Assembly (NCBI GenBank): GCA_963576725.1
Contig: OY755252.1
Coordinates: forward strand, 45,237,552-45,301,551
Source: Azorinus chamasolen
Taxonomy: Eukaryota > Mollusca > Bivalvia > Cardiida > Solecurtidae
Direction of reading: 5' to 3'
DNA: 64,000 bases
The position numbers and the translations under genes were made by a program. The notes beneath the pieces are model-generated. The model worked only from the letters and a program-made list of their open reading frames with translations, did not search any database and was not told the origin of the DNA. This document shows positions 19,288 through 30,271 of this stretch, one piece after another (the stretch's first letter is position 1; each line of letters starts with the position of its first letter).

Positions 19288-19410
19288 ATCTATTTTATTC
19301 CATAAGCAAACAGAGCATACTCTGATCAGACGGCTGATACAGGAACCGTCTATTCTTGGTCTACTCTGTTTGCAAAGCGAGAACGTTTATATGAAGTAAA
19401 GGAGTAAGAT
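19288..19410 (+). mobile_element. A2 foldback element, partial
   Basis: ATAAGCAAACAGAGCATACT and TTGGTCTACTCTGTTTGCAA, then tail TTTATATGAAGTAAAGGAGT. The left body is lost. Confidence 0.65.
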
Positions 19411-19755
19411 CCAACCAAAATCTCTCTCCACAAAATTATACATAAAAATTGCTTTTATTACTCAAATGTTCTTTCGTTTACCGAATATGCCATCACCCAA
19501 TCTTACTATATTTGTCAATAAATTTAAATGCATTAGGGGCCTATTAAATATGGTAGATATATAATTAATATATCTTCATCTTCACTAACGTTAAAATGCC
19601 TATAATTCCATTGGAATATACAATCCAAATTTATATCACATTTCACGCAATCCAGTAGCCTTTCTTATTCCGTCTATATATTTTCACCCAAAAGCCTTAA
19701 AATGCTTTCTCCAATTACAGATAGACATTTCGCTAAACCTATTTCGACGCATTAA
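19411..19755. other. AT-rich DNA without recognised elements
   Basis: I see nothing supportable. Confidence 0.35.
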
Positions 19756-19759
19756 TCCC

Positions 19760-19905
19760 TATGCTAGATCGAGCTGGCATTTGCTAAGCGTTTGGATCTA
19801 GATGAGATACCGAGTGACTCCGCATCCCCAGACACCGAGTGACTCGGCATCCCACCAGGATTCAAGCTAATTCGAACGGACAATAGTTTCTCAAAGCTTA
19901 AACCA
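19760..19905 (+). repeat. Family C fragment with a duplicated apex
   Basis: ACCGAGTGACTC occurs twice in tandem (about 19809 and 19833), followed by CCACCAGGATTCAAGCT. A small internal duplication at the hairpin tip. Confidence 0.6.
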
Positions 19906-20062
19906 ACCGTAAGAAATTTAAAAAGAAAGCCAGATCAGAATTTGATAAGACATATTTTACATGTTAAAATCCAAAACCCAAGAGTGTTTTCCAGTAACAG
20001 AAAACACGTTCTGCCAGCACTGGCCTGTGCTCTTACGTTTCTTCTCTGGGCGTTTCAAAGTT

Positions 20063-20262
20063 ATGAACCCTTTCAATGCTGGTTTTTCAGGATGGTTTAG
20101 CCCATCAGTGGTTAACTATATAGTCCATTCAGTAGGTAGGAGTGAAACGCTTGAACTTATTAGAGGAGTTTGAATGACAAAGAGTGCAGACCCTGATCAG
20201 GGGACTCCTTTAGGAACCCTCTGATCTGGGTCTACATTGTTTGCAAATGACGGGTTGAAAGG
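20063..20262 (+). mobile_element. Family H foldback element
   Basis: CCCTTTCAATGCTGGTTTTT at the left and GGGTTGAAAGGG at the right are inverted ends. Arms GTGCAGACCCTGATCAG and CTGATCTGGGTCTACATTG. Body GTCCATTCAGTAGGTAGG. Confidence 0.65.
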
Positions 20263-20769
20263 GTCCAGTCAACCCAGTACATGTATGCTGTTTTCAATCA
20301 ACATTTCTCCCAAGGAAACGCACTTTACCGTAGATTGTAATAAACAATATTTGGATAAAACCTTAGTTTAAAATCCATTCTCTTCTTCAGTCGGACCTAC
20401 ACTGCTAAATCTAATGCCGGTGTTGTTTTATTATCATTTCGTTTTGATGTTTCTGACGTACTAATCCAAACAGATTCACACACACAGATCATTCAATTTC
20501 GTAAATTAGACAGATCCAATCTTGGTTCAAGCTTTTACGATCTGGTAATAAATTCTTTTATTCCCGTTACATTTCACGTATAAATATTATTTTTGAAGAT
20601 CTAGACTTTGCGTATTTCTGTTTATAAGAAATGCGCCTGTTTTGTTAGAGTATCATAAGAAGTTCTAATTTCTTCTAATCAAATCGCAGTAAGAGATCAT
20701 AATCATTATCCTGTCATAAAAATGGTTTCTGTATGATTTCCGCTCAGATACAGTTTGTCTTTTGTCCAT

Positions 20770-21085
20770 TTCGTTCAGAAATTTAAGAAACTATTGCTTG
20801 AGTGTCAAAAAGCTTAAAAGTTCGAAGAGACGCCAAGTTACTCGGCATCTCAACTGAATCCAGGTTGTGTACAAGTGTGAGTCAAGTCAAACTTAGCAGG
20901 ATAAGGGTCAAATGTTCACGTGCTAAGCAATTGTCGTCTGCAAAAAATGTCGTTCCCAAAGTCAAATACTTTCTTCCATTCCTCGTAAATCGTACAATCA
21001 TGGTATCAAACAGACCGCATCCTGACGAAACACCGGGTTCCCCGACGTCTGATCTGGATCCAAACTCTGTTTGCAAAGTTAATCA
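20770..21085 (+). repeat. Two family C cores in series
   Basis: 20790-20875 (GAAACTATTGCTTGAGTGTC, AGACGCCAAGTTACTCGGC) and about 21002-21075 (GTATCAAACAGACCGCATCC then CTGGATCCAAACTCTGTTTG). Both lack clean ends. Confidence 0.55.
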
Positions 21086-21990
21086 CGATTTCGACCCCCA
21101 GTGTATAAAATGGTTAAATAGAAGAGTTCCCCTCTGAAATGAGAGACCTTGACTTAGCCATTTATCCTGTCCTGATTGGTGCCATTTAATTCAAATAGTG
21201 TCGTCTGCTTGACATAGTGTCCTCTGTAACATTGCTTCTGATCCCATTAAACAATTAGTGTATACCATGATCAGACAACACTTGACCATGAGCTTATAAA
21301 GATCATGCTATATGAGATTACAGTTTTGCAATCTATGTATTATGTAATCAACGAGTTTTATATCAAATTATCTCTAACATAAATAGTGTCGTTTATGTAA
21401 GCTATTAAAGCAAATATACTTTCCTAAAGGAAAAGGTTTATGTAATCGCGGTAGTACTTTTTATTCAAATCAGTCATGTCGGCTTAGTTATGTGAATGTA
21501 AATCTTTCTAAATTTCCTTATTTAAACACAATTTCAAATTAAAGGTTCCAAACTGAAAACCCCCCCAGAATAAAGGTTTCAAAGAATATGTAAGCCTGCA
21601 CTTTTGTGATATCAAATTATATCAATGTTCCTCACCAGACAATGACCTTCAAAATTCAGCCATATTTGTCATCGTCTCGTAACGATCGTTAGCAAACAGT
21701 CTGATCCAGGTGAGACACCGACTACCTCGTCGTATCTTCGGGATGGACATTTTGTGATGACTTTCAACACATGGGTTCTTTTGTTTTACATAATTTCTAT
21801 TTTTAGATTGAAACAGACGGCAGTTTAAGCAGACGATATTTTGCAGATAACATGTTAGATATTAAATTATCCATAAGGTGTAATTTTCAATTTGAGAGGA
21901 AAACGTTTTAAGTAAACGCATATTTCGGTTTTTCAATACTGTCAATGCCTTCTAATACAACCATCTTAATGACAGTATGAATATACATAT
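21086..21990. other. Mostly unrecognised DNA
   Basis: Small C-like scraps (GTTAGCAAACAGTCTGATCC at about 21688). No gene or intact element. Confidence 0.35.
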
Positions 21991-22004
21991 ATGTGTCTTT
22001 AAAA

Positions 22005-22370
22005 ACAAGTTGTTGCTTAACGCAGGACGAACGTTTTGCTTCTGCAGGAGCTTTCTGCATAATATCCATCCTCCATTAAGCTACCACCTGTATTTAACCA
22101 TTTACTGCATAGAAAAGCATTTATACGCCTTTGCAAACAGACTAGATCCAGATCAGACGGTTCCTTTAGGAGCCGGTACAGGGGCTGATCAGAGTCTGCT
22201 CTGTTTGCTTATGATAAAACATAGATATGAGTCTACAGTTTTCCATGGCCACAAATTCCTGTGTCCACTGTGCATTTATAACAATTAATCTAATTAATAT
22301 TCATGATGTCATTATTTGTACGTGAATATGCATAGAGTAAAGTGTTAACACCCAGTTTTAGACTTCACTT
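22005..22370. mobile_element. T foldback element interrupted by an A2 element
   Basis: Arms GTTGCTTAACGCAGGACGAA and CCTCCATTAAGCTACCACCT flank apex TTCTGCAGGAGC. The right arm is interrupted at TTAA 22094 and continues after 22348 with CACCCAGTTTTAGACT. Confidence 0.6.
22094..22348 (-). mobile_element. A2 foldback element, reverse, full length (255 bp)
   Basis: TTAACCATTTACTGCATAGA and GCATAGAGTAAAGTGTTAA. Core GACTAGATCCAGATCAGACG and CTGATCAGAGTCTGCTCTG, with a short insertion at the apex. Body CAATTAATCTAATTAATATT. Confidence 0.85.
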
Positions 22371-22473
22371 TGGTGACAGGTTTAAAGGGGTTTTCCTGTA
22401 TAATTGGGTTGAAGTTTTACTATACAATTTTACTGTGTCTCAATTACCCGCCTACACACTCAAATTGCCCGTT

Positions 22474-22692
22474 AAAGCTTACAGTGCCTCAAAAATAATG
22501 TCTGCTCAAATTCTGAGCTGGAAAATTGTTTACTTATTGCCAATTCGCTCAGAGTTTTAAAACATCTTGACCGAGTGTCAAAACAGCTTGGATCCTGAAA
22601 AGACACCGAGTTACTCGGCATCTCATCTGGATCCAAGGCTTGAAGCTGTTTCCAGAAGTGACCCAGGCGTACTTAGCATGATAAGGGTCTAT
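22474..22692 (+). mobile_element. Family C TTAA element
   Basis: GTTAAAGCTTACAGTGCC at the left and TTAGCATGATAAGGGTC at the right. Core GCTTGGATCCTGAAAAGACA, apex CGAGTTACTCGG, CATCTGGATCCAAGGC. Confidence 0.65.
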
Positions 22693-22699
22693 GCGCTGC

Positions 22700-23030
22700 C
22701 GATTTCCTTTGATTGATACATAATTGCTGCAAAAATATTATAATTTTCGAATTATGAAATACGAAGATGCGGGGTAAAAGGTTATCTGGAATACGATCGT
22801 TATCTAACGGCGCCATTATGTATCTATTTATAGAATTATCATTGTGCGACTGAAGCCAGATCGACTGTTCAGACGGGGATTGTAAAGAATTATTTCACTT
22901 AATAACAGAAAAGAACACAACGATATCTCATTTAGACTAGTACATAATACATCGTCATTACATAGCTATATACAATCATTATAACTTCACGTGCTATTTT
23001 GGTCAGTAATATATTTCATTTCGATTCAGA
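22700..23030. other. Unrecognised DNA
   Basis: I see no gene, hairpin or repeat. Confidence 0.3.
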
Positions 23031-23034
23031 ACAT

Positions 23035-23262
23035 TAACCCTTTCCTTCATATAAACGCCTCTCCGCGCCTTGACAAACAGAGTAGATCCTGATCAAACGG
23101 TTCATATAGGACCGTCTGATCAGGATCTGCTATTTTTGCTCATGGAATACTACTGTTTCTGACGCGGCCAAACATTCCTATAAAGAAATTATTTTCTAAT
23201 TAATATTCGTGATCTTATTATATTCTTCATGGATATTCATGAGTTAGAGTATAGAGCTAACC
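23035..23262 (-). mobile_element. A2 foldback element, reverse
   Basis: TTAACCCTTTCCTTCATATA at the left. Core GAGTAGATCCTGATCAAACG, apex TCATATAGGA, CTGATCAGGATCTGCT. Right end near GATATTCATGAGTTAGAG and GCTAA. Confidence 0.75.
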
Positions 23263-23277
23263 TTATACTTATACAAA

Positions 23278-23514
23278 CACCTTTTGACGCTTTTGCAGAA
23301 CGAGTGTACCCAGACCAGACAGTTCATAATAGTAGCCGTCACATCAGGATTTGCGCTGTTTGCTTATGGACTTTTAATAGATATGACTCTACCGTTACTA
23401 GCAATACCAAAATCATCCTGTGTACATGACTTGTGCCATTAAAAACCAGCTGCATGGTAAATATCTATGATATCATTATTTCTTCATATTAATATTCCAC
23501 AGGGAAGGGTTCAA
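23278..23514 (-). mobile_element. A2 foldback element, reverse, degraded
   Basis: CGAGTGTACCCAGACCAGAC and CACATCAGGATTTGCGCTGT. Body ATATGACTCTACCGTTACT and TATCATTATTTCTTCAT, ending GGGAAGGGTT. Confidence 0.6.
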
Positions 23515-23602
23515 AGCGATGATAAACTGTATAAAGTGATTATGGTGCAATGAAGTTCCACAGAAACCTCCACTGATTAATACTGTAACCCTAGTCCTGC
23601 TG

Positions 23603-25447
23603 GCCGTGACATGAGTCGCAGTTGTAAAGAGCGTGGGACCAGCTGGCCGTGACATGAGTCACAGTTGTAAAGAGCGTGGGACCAGCTGGCCGTGACATGT
23701 GTCACAGTTGTAAAGAGCGTGGGACCAGCTGGCCTTGACCTGAGTCACAGTTGTAAAGAGCGTGGGACCAGCTGGCCGTGACCTGTGTCACAGTTGTAAA
23801 GAGCGTGGGACCAGCTGGCCGTGACCTGTGTCACAGTTGTAAAGAGCGTGGGACCAGCTGGCCGTGACATTAGTCACAGTTGTAAAGAGCGTGGGACCAG
23901 CTGGCCGTGACCTGAGTCACAGTTGTAAAGAGCGTGGGACCAGCTGACCTTGACATGAGTCACAGTTGTAAAGAGCGTGGGACCAGCTGGCCGTGACATG
24001 AGTCGCAGTTGTAAAGAGCGTGGGACCAGCTGGCCGTGACCTGTGTCCCAGTTGTAAAGAGCGTGGGACCAGCTGGCCGTGACATGAGTCGCAGTTGTAA
24101 AGAGCGTGGGACCAGCTGGCCGTGGCCTGAGTCGCAGTTGTAAAGAGCGTGGGACCAGCTGGCCGTGACCTGTGTCACAGTTGTAAAGAGCGTGGGACCA
24201 GCGGGCCGTGGCCTGAATCACAGTTGTAAAGAGCGTGGAACCAGCTGGCCGTGACCTGAGTCACAGTTATAAAGAGCGTGGGACCAGCTGGCCGTGACCT
24301 GAGTCACAGTTGTAAAGAGCGTGGGACCAGCTGACCGTGACCTGAGTCACAGTTGTAAAGAGCGTGGGACCAGCTGACCTTGACCTGAGTCACAGTTGTA
24401 AAGAGCATGGGACCAGCTGGCCGTGACCTGAGTCACAGTTGTAAAGAGCGTGGGACCAGCTGGCCGTGACCTGAGTCACAGTTGTAAAGAGCGTGGGACC
24501 AGCTGGCCGTGACCTGTGTCACAGTTGCAAACGGCGTGGGACCAGCTGGCCGTGACCTGAGTCACAGTTGTAAAGAGCGTGGGACCAGCTGACCGAGACC
24601 TGTGTCACAGTTGTAAAGAGCGTGGGACCAGCTGACCTTGACCTGAGTCACAGTTGTAAAGAGTGTGGGACCAGCTGACCTTGACCTGAGTCACAGTTGT
24701 AAAGAGCGTGGGACCAGCTGACCTTGACCTGAGTCGCAGTTGTAAAGAGCGTGGGACCAGCTGGCCGTGACCTGAGTCACAGTTGTAAAGAGCGTGGGAC
24801 CAGCTGGCCGTGACCTGAGTCACAGTTGTAAAGAGCGTGGGACCAGCTGACCGTGACCTGGGTCACAGTTGTAAAGAGCGTGGGACCAACTGGCCGTGAC
24901 CTGTGTCACAGTTGTAAAGAGCGTGGGACCAGCTGGCCGTGACCTGAGTCACAGTTGTAAAGAGCGTGGGACCAGCTGGCCGTGACCTGTGTCACAGTTG
25001 CAAACGGCGTGGGACCAGCTGGCCGTGACCTGAGTCACAGTTGTAAAGAGCGTGGGACCAGCTGACCGAGACCTGTGTCACAGTTGTAAAGAGCGTGGGA
25101 CCAGCTGACCTTGACCTGAGTCACAGTTGTAAAGAGTGTGGGACCAGCTGACCTTGACCTGAGTCACAGTTGTAAAGAGCGTGGGACCAGCTGACCTTGA
25201 CCTGAGTCGCAGTTGTAAAGAGCGTGGGACCAGCTGGCCGTGACCTGAGTCACAGTTGTAAAGAGCGTGGGACCAGCTGGCCGTGACCTGAGTCACAGTT
25301 GTAAAGAGCGTGGGACCAGCTGACCGTGACCTGGGTCACAGTTGTAAAGAGCGTGGGACCAACTGGCCGTGACCTGTGTCACAGTTGTAAAGAGCGTGGG
25401 ACCAGCTGGCCGTGACCTGAGTCACAGTTGTAAAGAGCGTGGGACCG
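23603..25447 (+). repeat. 43-bp minisatellite, about 43 copies, with an 11-unit higher-order repeat
   Basis: The unit reads GCCGTGACCTGAGTCACAGT then TGTAAAGAGCGTGGGACCAG then CTG. A marked variant TTGCAAACGGCGTGG occurs at about 24525 and again 473 bp (11 units) later at about 24998. Between and after them the series of variants repeats, including AAGAGTGTGGG and CCGAGACCTGTG, so an 11-unit block was duplicated. Minus-strand open frames across it are repeat artefacts. Confidence 0.95.
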
Positions 25448-25679
25448 GCTGAAGAGCCGAGTCACTCTGCCTGTCATCAGGACCCAATCAGTTCGACCCT
25501 TGATCACTAGTTTCTCAACAGGTTTTGTCATGACACTAAGTCAATATGTTCTCAAAACTTTTCAAAAGCTTGATCGAATTGGAAGGAGTCAATATATCAC
25601 CAGATCAGATCTAAGCAGACGTGTGTTTATTACAACGGTGTAATGGTTAGTTTAAACACATTTACTAGCATTTGACGTA

Positions 25680-25882
25680 CAGAAAACCTCTCTATAACGG
25701 CCACTAAATTGTGTTAATAAGTTGGAATTCATGGCAGGTGGTTTCTTAAAGCAAAGTGAAAGTAAAACAGAACGCTCCTATAGGAGCGTTCTCTTTTACT
25801 TTCACATTGCTTTAAGCAGCCACCTGCCTTTAACACAAAATACTTGATGTAATTAAGTGACCGTTATAGAGAGGTTTTACTG
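25680..25882. mobile_element. T foldback element, AACGGCC subfamily (203 bp)
   Basis: CAGAAAACCTCTCTATAACG and GTTATAGAGAGGTTTTACTG, flanked by TA. Arms GCAAAGTGAAAGTAAAACAG and its mirror around apex GCTCCTATAGGAGC (25774-25787). Confidence 0.88.
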
Positions 25883-25884
25883 TA

Positions 25885-25985
25885 CAGTAAAACTTTACGA
25901 ATCAAAAGACACTCAAATAAGTGTCTCTCAGACAGGTGGCAGCCACCTACCTATACAGTGTTTTCAATTCTGTTCATTTAGTAAA
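25885..25985 (+). repeat. T left end abutting the previous T element
   Basis: CAGTAAAACTTTACGAATC starts right after TA 25883-25884, then CAGACAGGTGGCAGCCACCT, a collapsed palindrome. No right end. Confidence 0.55.
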
Positions 25986-25989
25986 AGTT

Positions 25990-26386
25990 CGGATTAACGA
26001 GGTCTATCGTTATTTATAAAAGTTTCGCCAATGGTCCCAATGTAAGACCATGTATTTCTCTAACATGCCTAAACTACCCGGACATGGATCGTTGTACTTT
26101 AGAAAAGATTAATAACCCACTAGACGTGGGGCGGGGGGGGGGGTTGGTTACACAAACTGTGCGGGTAAAATCATATCCTGTTAAGACAATTTATTATATA
26201 ACTATCAATGATTTACAAAGATTTCTCAGATTAATTTTAGAAGTATCACACTTGATAACGTCGCTATATGTAGTGATATCACCTGTGGGTGACAATATAT
26301 ATTGCCCCCTTAGACTTTATCACTATATGTACAATAAACGACAATAATCAACTTTTTTTGTTTTCCCTTTTACCACTGTGTAAAGA
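25990..26386. other. DNA with a G homopolymer, otherwise unrecognised
   Basis: A run of 10 G lies at about 26131-26142. I see no gene; the open frame over 26084-26347 has no family features. Confidence 0.35.
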
Positions 26387-26636
26387 TTAACCCTTCTCTT
26401 GCTGAATTTTAAAATACATTTCCCCTTCTTTACCCATGCCCTGTTGTATAATTACATATATCTTCACTGTGTACACGTATTTCGCTGTGCAATCACTGCT
26501 GTGGAGTGCACTGGTTGCACAATCAACTTGTAAATAGTGCAGACCCTGATGAGACAGCTCCTGTAGGAGCTGTCTCATCTGGGTCTTCACTATTTACAGG
26601 TAGGTATATTGACGTGAATAGCAAGCGAAGGGTTAA
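26387..26636 (+). mobile_element. Family F TTAA element, full length (250 bp)
   Basis: TTAACCCTTCTCTTGCTGAA and AGCAAGCGAAGGGTTAA are inverted ends. Core AATAGTGCAGACCCTGATGA, apex CAGCTCCTGTAGGAGCTG, CTCATCTGGGTCTTCACTAT. A near-identical second copy is at 41789-42032. Confidence 0.9.
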
Positions 26637-26996
26637 TTGGCCTAATTGTTATAATGGCATCATGAACAATGGAACATTTTAGCATAACAGAAACTGTAGA
26701 ATCACATCTGTATGATTCCATTATGCAAACTGAACAGTCCCTAACGGCCCCTTTTTGGATCTAATCTGCTTGTAAAGGCGTGTAAATGCGTTTGTATGGT
26801 TCAATATTGAACAGGTCATTCGGAGCCGTCTGATCAGGGTCTGCTCTGTTTGCTTTAGACATAATATAAATATGATTCTACAGCTTCTACCATGACCAAA
26901 ACGTCCCATGTCCATGTGCTATTATAACAATTAATCTAATTAATATTCATGATATCATTATTTCTTAAATGGATATTCATGGAGTAAATGGTTAAC
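26633..26996. mobile_element. A2 element(s), head-to-head or rearranged
   Basis: Begins with forward A2 body (AATTGTTATAATGGCATCAT, ACAGAAACTGTAGAATCACA). Then comes a broken core, a second arm GAGCCGTCTGATCAGGGTCT, and reverse A2 body to GGAGTAAATGGTTAA. It shares TTAA 26633-26636 with the F element. Confidence 0.65.
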
Positions 26997-27067
26997 TACT
27001 TACATTGGTTTGAACGTCCTATTACAGCTAATATTTCCCGTGCTTGTATATACTTTTAAAACAACAT

Positions 27068-27165
27068 ACAGTAAAGTCTCGCTAATATGTCCACTCGCTA
27101 ATGTCCACTCGCTAATACGTCCACTCGCTAATACGTCCACCCGCTAATATGTCCACTCAAAAGAA
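27068..27165 (+). repeat. 16-18-bp tandem repeat of a T-type end
   Basis: After ACAGTAAAGTCTCGCTAATA come repeated units GTCCACTCGCTAATAC. The unit equals the subterminal part of a TA-type element end. Confidence 0.8.
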
Positions 27166-27178
27166 GTCTAATACTGGA

Positions 27179-27347
27179 TTACAGTAAAACCTCTCTATAA
27201 CGGCCATTAAATTACAATAAACCCTCTCTATAACGGCCATTAAATTACAGTAAAACCTCTCTATAACGGCCATTAAATTACAGTGAAACCTCTATGTAAC
27301 GGCCATTAAATTAACAGTAAAACCTCTCTACAACGGCCATTAAATTA
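27179..27347 (+). repeat. 33-bp tandem array of a T element terminus, about 5 copies
   Basis: Units ACAGTAAAACCTCTCTATAA then CGGCCATTAAATT repeat head to tail and run directly into the left end of the intact T element at 27348. Confidence 0.92.
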
Positions 27348-27551
27348 CAGTAAAACCTCTCTATAACGGCCATTAAATTACATCAAATAGTTTGTGTTAA
27401 AGGCAGGTTGATGCTTAAAGCAATGTGAAAGTAAAACAGAACGCTCCTGTAGGAGCGTTCTGTTTTACTTTCACCTTGCTTTAAGCAGCCACCTGCCCTA
27501 AATACCAACTAATTAACACAATTTAGTGGACGTTATAGGGAGCTTTTACTG
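27348..27551. mobile_element. T foldback element, AACGGCC subfamily (204 bp)
   Basis: CAGTAAAACCTCTCTATAAC and GTTATAGGGAGCTTTTACTG with TA after it. Apex ACGCTCCTGTAGGAGCGT. Confidence 0.9.
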
Positions 27552-27750
27552 TATTAAACAGATGGAAGATTAATGCAGGACTCCAAAAATCAAGAAAACA
27601 TGCGCTTTTTTCCTATTTATATTTTGAACTGCCTGCGTTATTTCCCTGTTATCATACGTGTTCAGTTTATAATAAGTTAAATTGGATACACGCCGGTTCC
27701 ATGTGATAAATATTCGTATTACGAGTGTATTGGATACAGTGCAACTCGCC

Positions 27751-28000
27751 TTAACCCTTTCCCTCATATAAACGTGTTTTCACGCATTTACAAACAGAGT
27801 AGACCCAGTTCAGACGGCTCCTAGAGGAGCCGTTTGATCAGGGTCTGCTCTGTTTGCTAAAATAATTTGATATATCTGTTTATTTGTTTTCTAAAATGTC
27901 TGCAATGTTCCAAGTTCCACATTTCTTTATAACTATTTTGTTAATGAATATTCAGTAGGTATTGAAAATTGGACTAAACTTAGAACAGGGAAAGGGTTAA
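27751..28000 (-). mobile_element. A1 foldback element, reverse, full length (250 bp)
   Basis: TTAACCCTTTCCCTCATATA and AACAGGGAAAGGGTTAA. Core GAGTAGACCCAGTTCAGACG, apex GCTCCTAGAGGAGC, TTGATCAGGGTCTGCTCTG. Body TGAATATTCAGTAGGTATTG. Confidence 0.9.
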
Positions 28001-28019
28001 CCGACAACTTACTTATTGA

Positions 28020-28195
28020 GAAAAAACCGAGTCTTAAAAAGAAAGTGATTGCTTAATGCAGCGCAACTGCCAGTTAGAAATCTTATTCGGGAGCTTTCTG
28101 TATTACTTGTTGTCCTGTATTAAGCTGTATCTGCCTTATAGGCCCAACATTTGATTTTTCTTTGATGGCCACTTAACACATTTTAACTGTATAAT
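28020..28195. repeat. T foldback, left end lost
   Basis: AAGTGATTGCTTAATGCAGC, GGAGCTTTCTGTATTAC, GTCCTGTATTAAGC, right end ACACATTTTAACTGTA. Confidence 0.55.
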
Positions 28196-28199
28196 CAGA

Positions 28200-28322
28200 T
28201 CTATGTACTTCCATAGACAAACAAATCAGACTCTGATCAGACGGCTCCTGTCGCTTCCTGAATTTACTTTGTTTGCACTGGTGCCAGAAGGCGTCTCTAT
28301 AAGGTAACGGATTACCGCATGT
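28200..28322 (+). repeat. Family A2 fragment
   Basis: ACAAACAAATCAGACTCTGA, TTTACTTTGTTTGCACTG, tail GGCGTCTCTATAAGGTAACG. Confidence 0.5.
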
Positions 28323-28465
28323 TCCACTGTAATTGGCATTTGGGGGCGGGGTAAGGGGCGTTTAACTCTCAGTGGAATGTTTGTCTAGAGTAATATTACA
28401 ATGGCAATTATCAATACGTGGGGTAAACCTAGGCACTATCTTCTGATCTGATGAGAAGATTAGCG

Positions 28466-28679
28466 TTGAACTCTTTCGCCGACAAGGGCGAATCTGTTGT
28501 CAACAGGGCAAAGAGTTTGGACTAGACGAGTGCCGAGCAACTCGGCATCTCAACAGGGTCCAAACTGTTTGACACTTTAATTATGGTTTTAAATAAAATG
28601 ATTTAGAAATAGGGGAAAAGGTGAAATTAGAACGGACAGCGAAATTGCTGACGGCAATAATACGTGACGAAAGAGTTAA
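28466..28679 (+). mobile_element. Family D-like TTAA element (214 bp)
   Basis: TTGAACTCTTTCGCCGACAA and GACGAAAGAGTTAA. Core GTTTGGACTAGACGAGTGCC, apex CCGAGCAACTCGG, CAACAGGGTCCAAACTGTTT. Length matches the 215-bp D copies. Confidence 0.7.
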
Positions 28680-28726
28680 TCTGTGTTGAAGAGTTACGTC
28701 CCGTTTAAAATCTTGTTAGCTTTATT

Positions 28727-29037
28727 TTAACCCTTTCAATGCACGGAACCACTGCACTGTCATTTGAACACAGTGTAGAACCACACTAGACGGCTCCTAC
28801 AGCAACCCTCTGATTATAGTATGCAGTGTGTAATATTAATTCATTGTTTGTGTGTACTACTGTGTATACATTATGTTTGCTATGAGCATTTTATGATGCT
28901 GAATGCAATAAATGATTGATTGATTGTTTGTTTCAAAATTCTCTCCCAAATTTTACAGTAGTTTTATACTGTATGTACTCTACCAATAAACAATGATGGA
29001 TTATTCCACTCTAAAGGTTCAGGGTTAAAAGGGTTAA
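28727..29037 (+). mobile_element. Family H-like TTAA element
   Basis: TTAACCCTTTCAATGCACGG and GGTTAAAAGGGTTAA. Core AACACAGTGTAGAACCACAC, AGACGGCTCCTACAGC. The right part has an extra AT-rich stretch. Confidence 0.6.
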
Positions 29038-29269
29038 CCCATAACTCATTCCATCCTAGGCTATATTTAGACCCAACCTCTTTGAATTAATCTACCAAAA
29101 AGGAGCATCAACTAGAGAAAAGGAAAACGTTAGACTTGTGTAGTTTTTAAATCATTGTGATAAAAAGAGCATTTGCTCCCGTGGAGCAAATGCTCTATTT
29201 ATCACAATGGTTTCTAAATTTGACTGTTACAGAAGCGTCAAAAGTCGTCAATATGAGGGAATGTGTTAA
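29034..29269 (-). mobile_element. Family B TTAA element, full length (236 bp)
   Basis: TTAACCCATAACTCATTCC at the left, ATATGAGGGAATGTGTTAA at the right. Core 29154-29208 with apex GCTCCCGTGGAGC. Its first TTAA is also the last TTAA of the preceding element. Confidence 0.8.
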
Positions 29270-29462
29270 ACAATTGTTCACGTCATTGCAAATAGAGTAG
29301 ACCCAGGGTATGCGCTGTAGTTTATGACATGCTGTAGATCTGATTATATAGCTTTTGTTAAAGCAAAACTTCCCTTGAAAGTTTTATATTATACAAATTA
29401 AGCTTATAAATGTACATAGTGTCATTAGTTCTTACATTCATATTAAACAGGTAAAGGGATAT
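29270..29462 (-). repeat. Family A fragment, reverse
   Basis: ATTGCAAATAGAGTAGACCC, GTATGCGCTGTAGTTTATGA, AGTGTCATTAGTTCTTACAT. The apex is deleted. Confidence 0.5.
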
Positions 29463-29589
29463 ACCCTTAGCATTCTTCAGAGCTATGTTATACAAACGTA
29501 ACCTATGTCACATTTTCCTACACAAAAACAACAGAAATGTCGAAAAATTTGGATCCTGATGAGAAGCCGAGTTACTCTGGGTCAAGATA

Positions 29590-29891
29590 CAGTTGAACTT
29601 CGATAACTTCAAGGGGCCATTCAAAAATAGTTCGGGATAACAGAAGTTCGAGTTATCCGATTTCTAATCTGGACATTTTCGTAAGTTCACAGCTTAATAC
29701 AGGTGTAAAGTAATACTGAAAGCTCCTGTATAAGCTTTCAGCATTACTTTAGATCTGTGTTTCTAGATATTTTTATGCGTAGTGATACATTTTAGAGCAA
29801 TGCTGTATTGTAAGTTTTGGGAGGACTGAACTTTTAATTCGATTTATCTGAAGTCGAGTTATCCGAATTCGAGATAACAAAGTTCAACTAT
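29590..29891. mobile_element. Tigger-like foldback element (about 302 bp)
   Basis: Ends CAGTTGAACTTCGATAACTT and AGATAACAAAGTTCAACT, with subterminal GAGTTATCCGA at both sides. AACTTCGATAACTTC-type ends are typical of pogo/Tigger elements. Centre AAAGCTCCTGTATAAGCTTT is a T-like hairpin tip. Confidence 0.75.
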
Positions 29892-30271
29892 AGTTTGCAA
29901 AGTTTATCTCAAGTTCATTACCATTTTCCTTGATGGTTCAACATTATACCCCATTTATGTTATATTACTTGTGTGCTTTTTTCAAGCAGAGTTCGCCTTT
30001 TCTGTTGAGCAGATAATCACAGTAATTGTTCATCCAGTAGTACAAAGCTAAAACAATGTCTACAAAGCTAAAACAATGTCGCCAAAGCTGATTTCTAACG
30101 TTTCAATCATTTTGCATTTCATAATGTCTTACGATATCCAATGTGATTTCCGTAGAAGTCCCCGAGCTGACCCGATTGCTACTGTACCGTAAAGCACATC
30201 AGAAACATAACAGATACCTCCATATTGACGGGTTATTTTCAGAATGAAGTCCCAGAATCCAGAATATTGAT
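29892..30271. other. Unrecognised DNA
   Basis: A 20-bp word (TACAAAGCTAAAACAATGTC) is repeated in tandem at about 30040-30080. Nothing else is supportable. Confidence 0.4.

Noticed and set aside
23874..25296. Several minus-strand frames rich in SWSHALYNCD-like repeats
   Set aside because: They are frames through the 43-bp minisatellite. 43 is not a multiple of three, so they shift every unit and only cover parts of the array.
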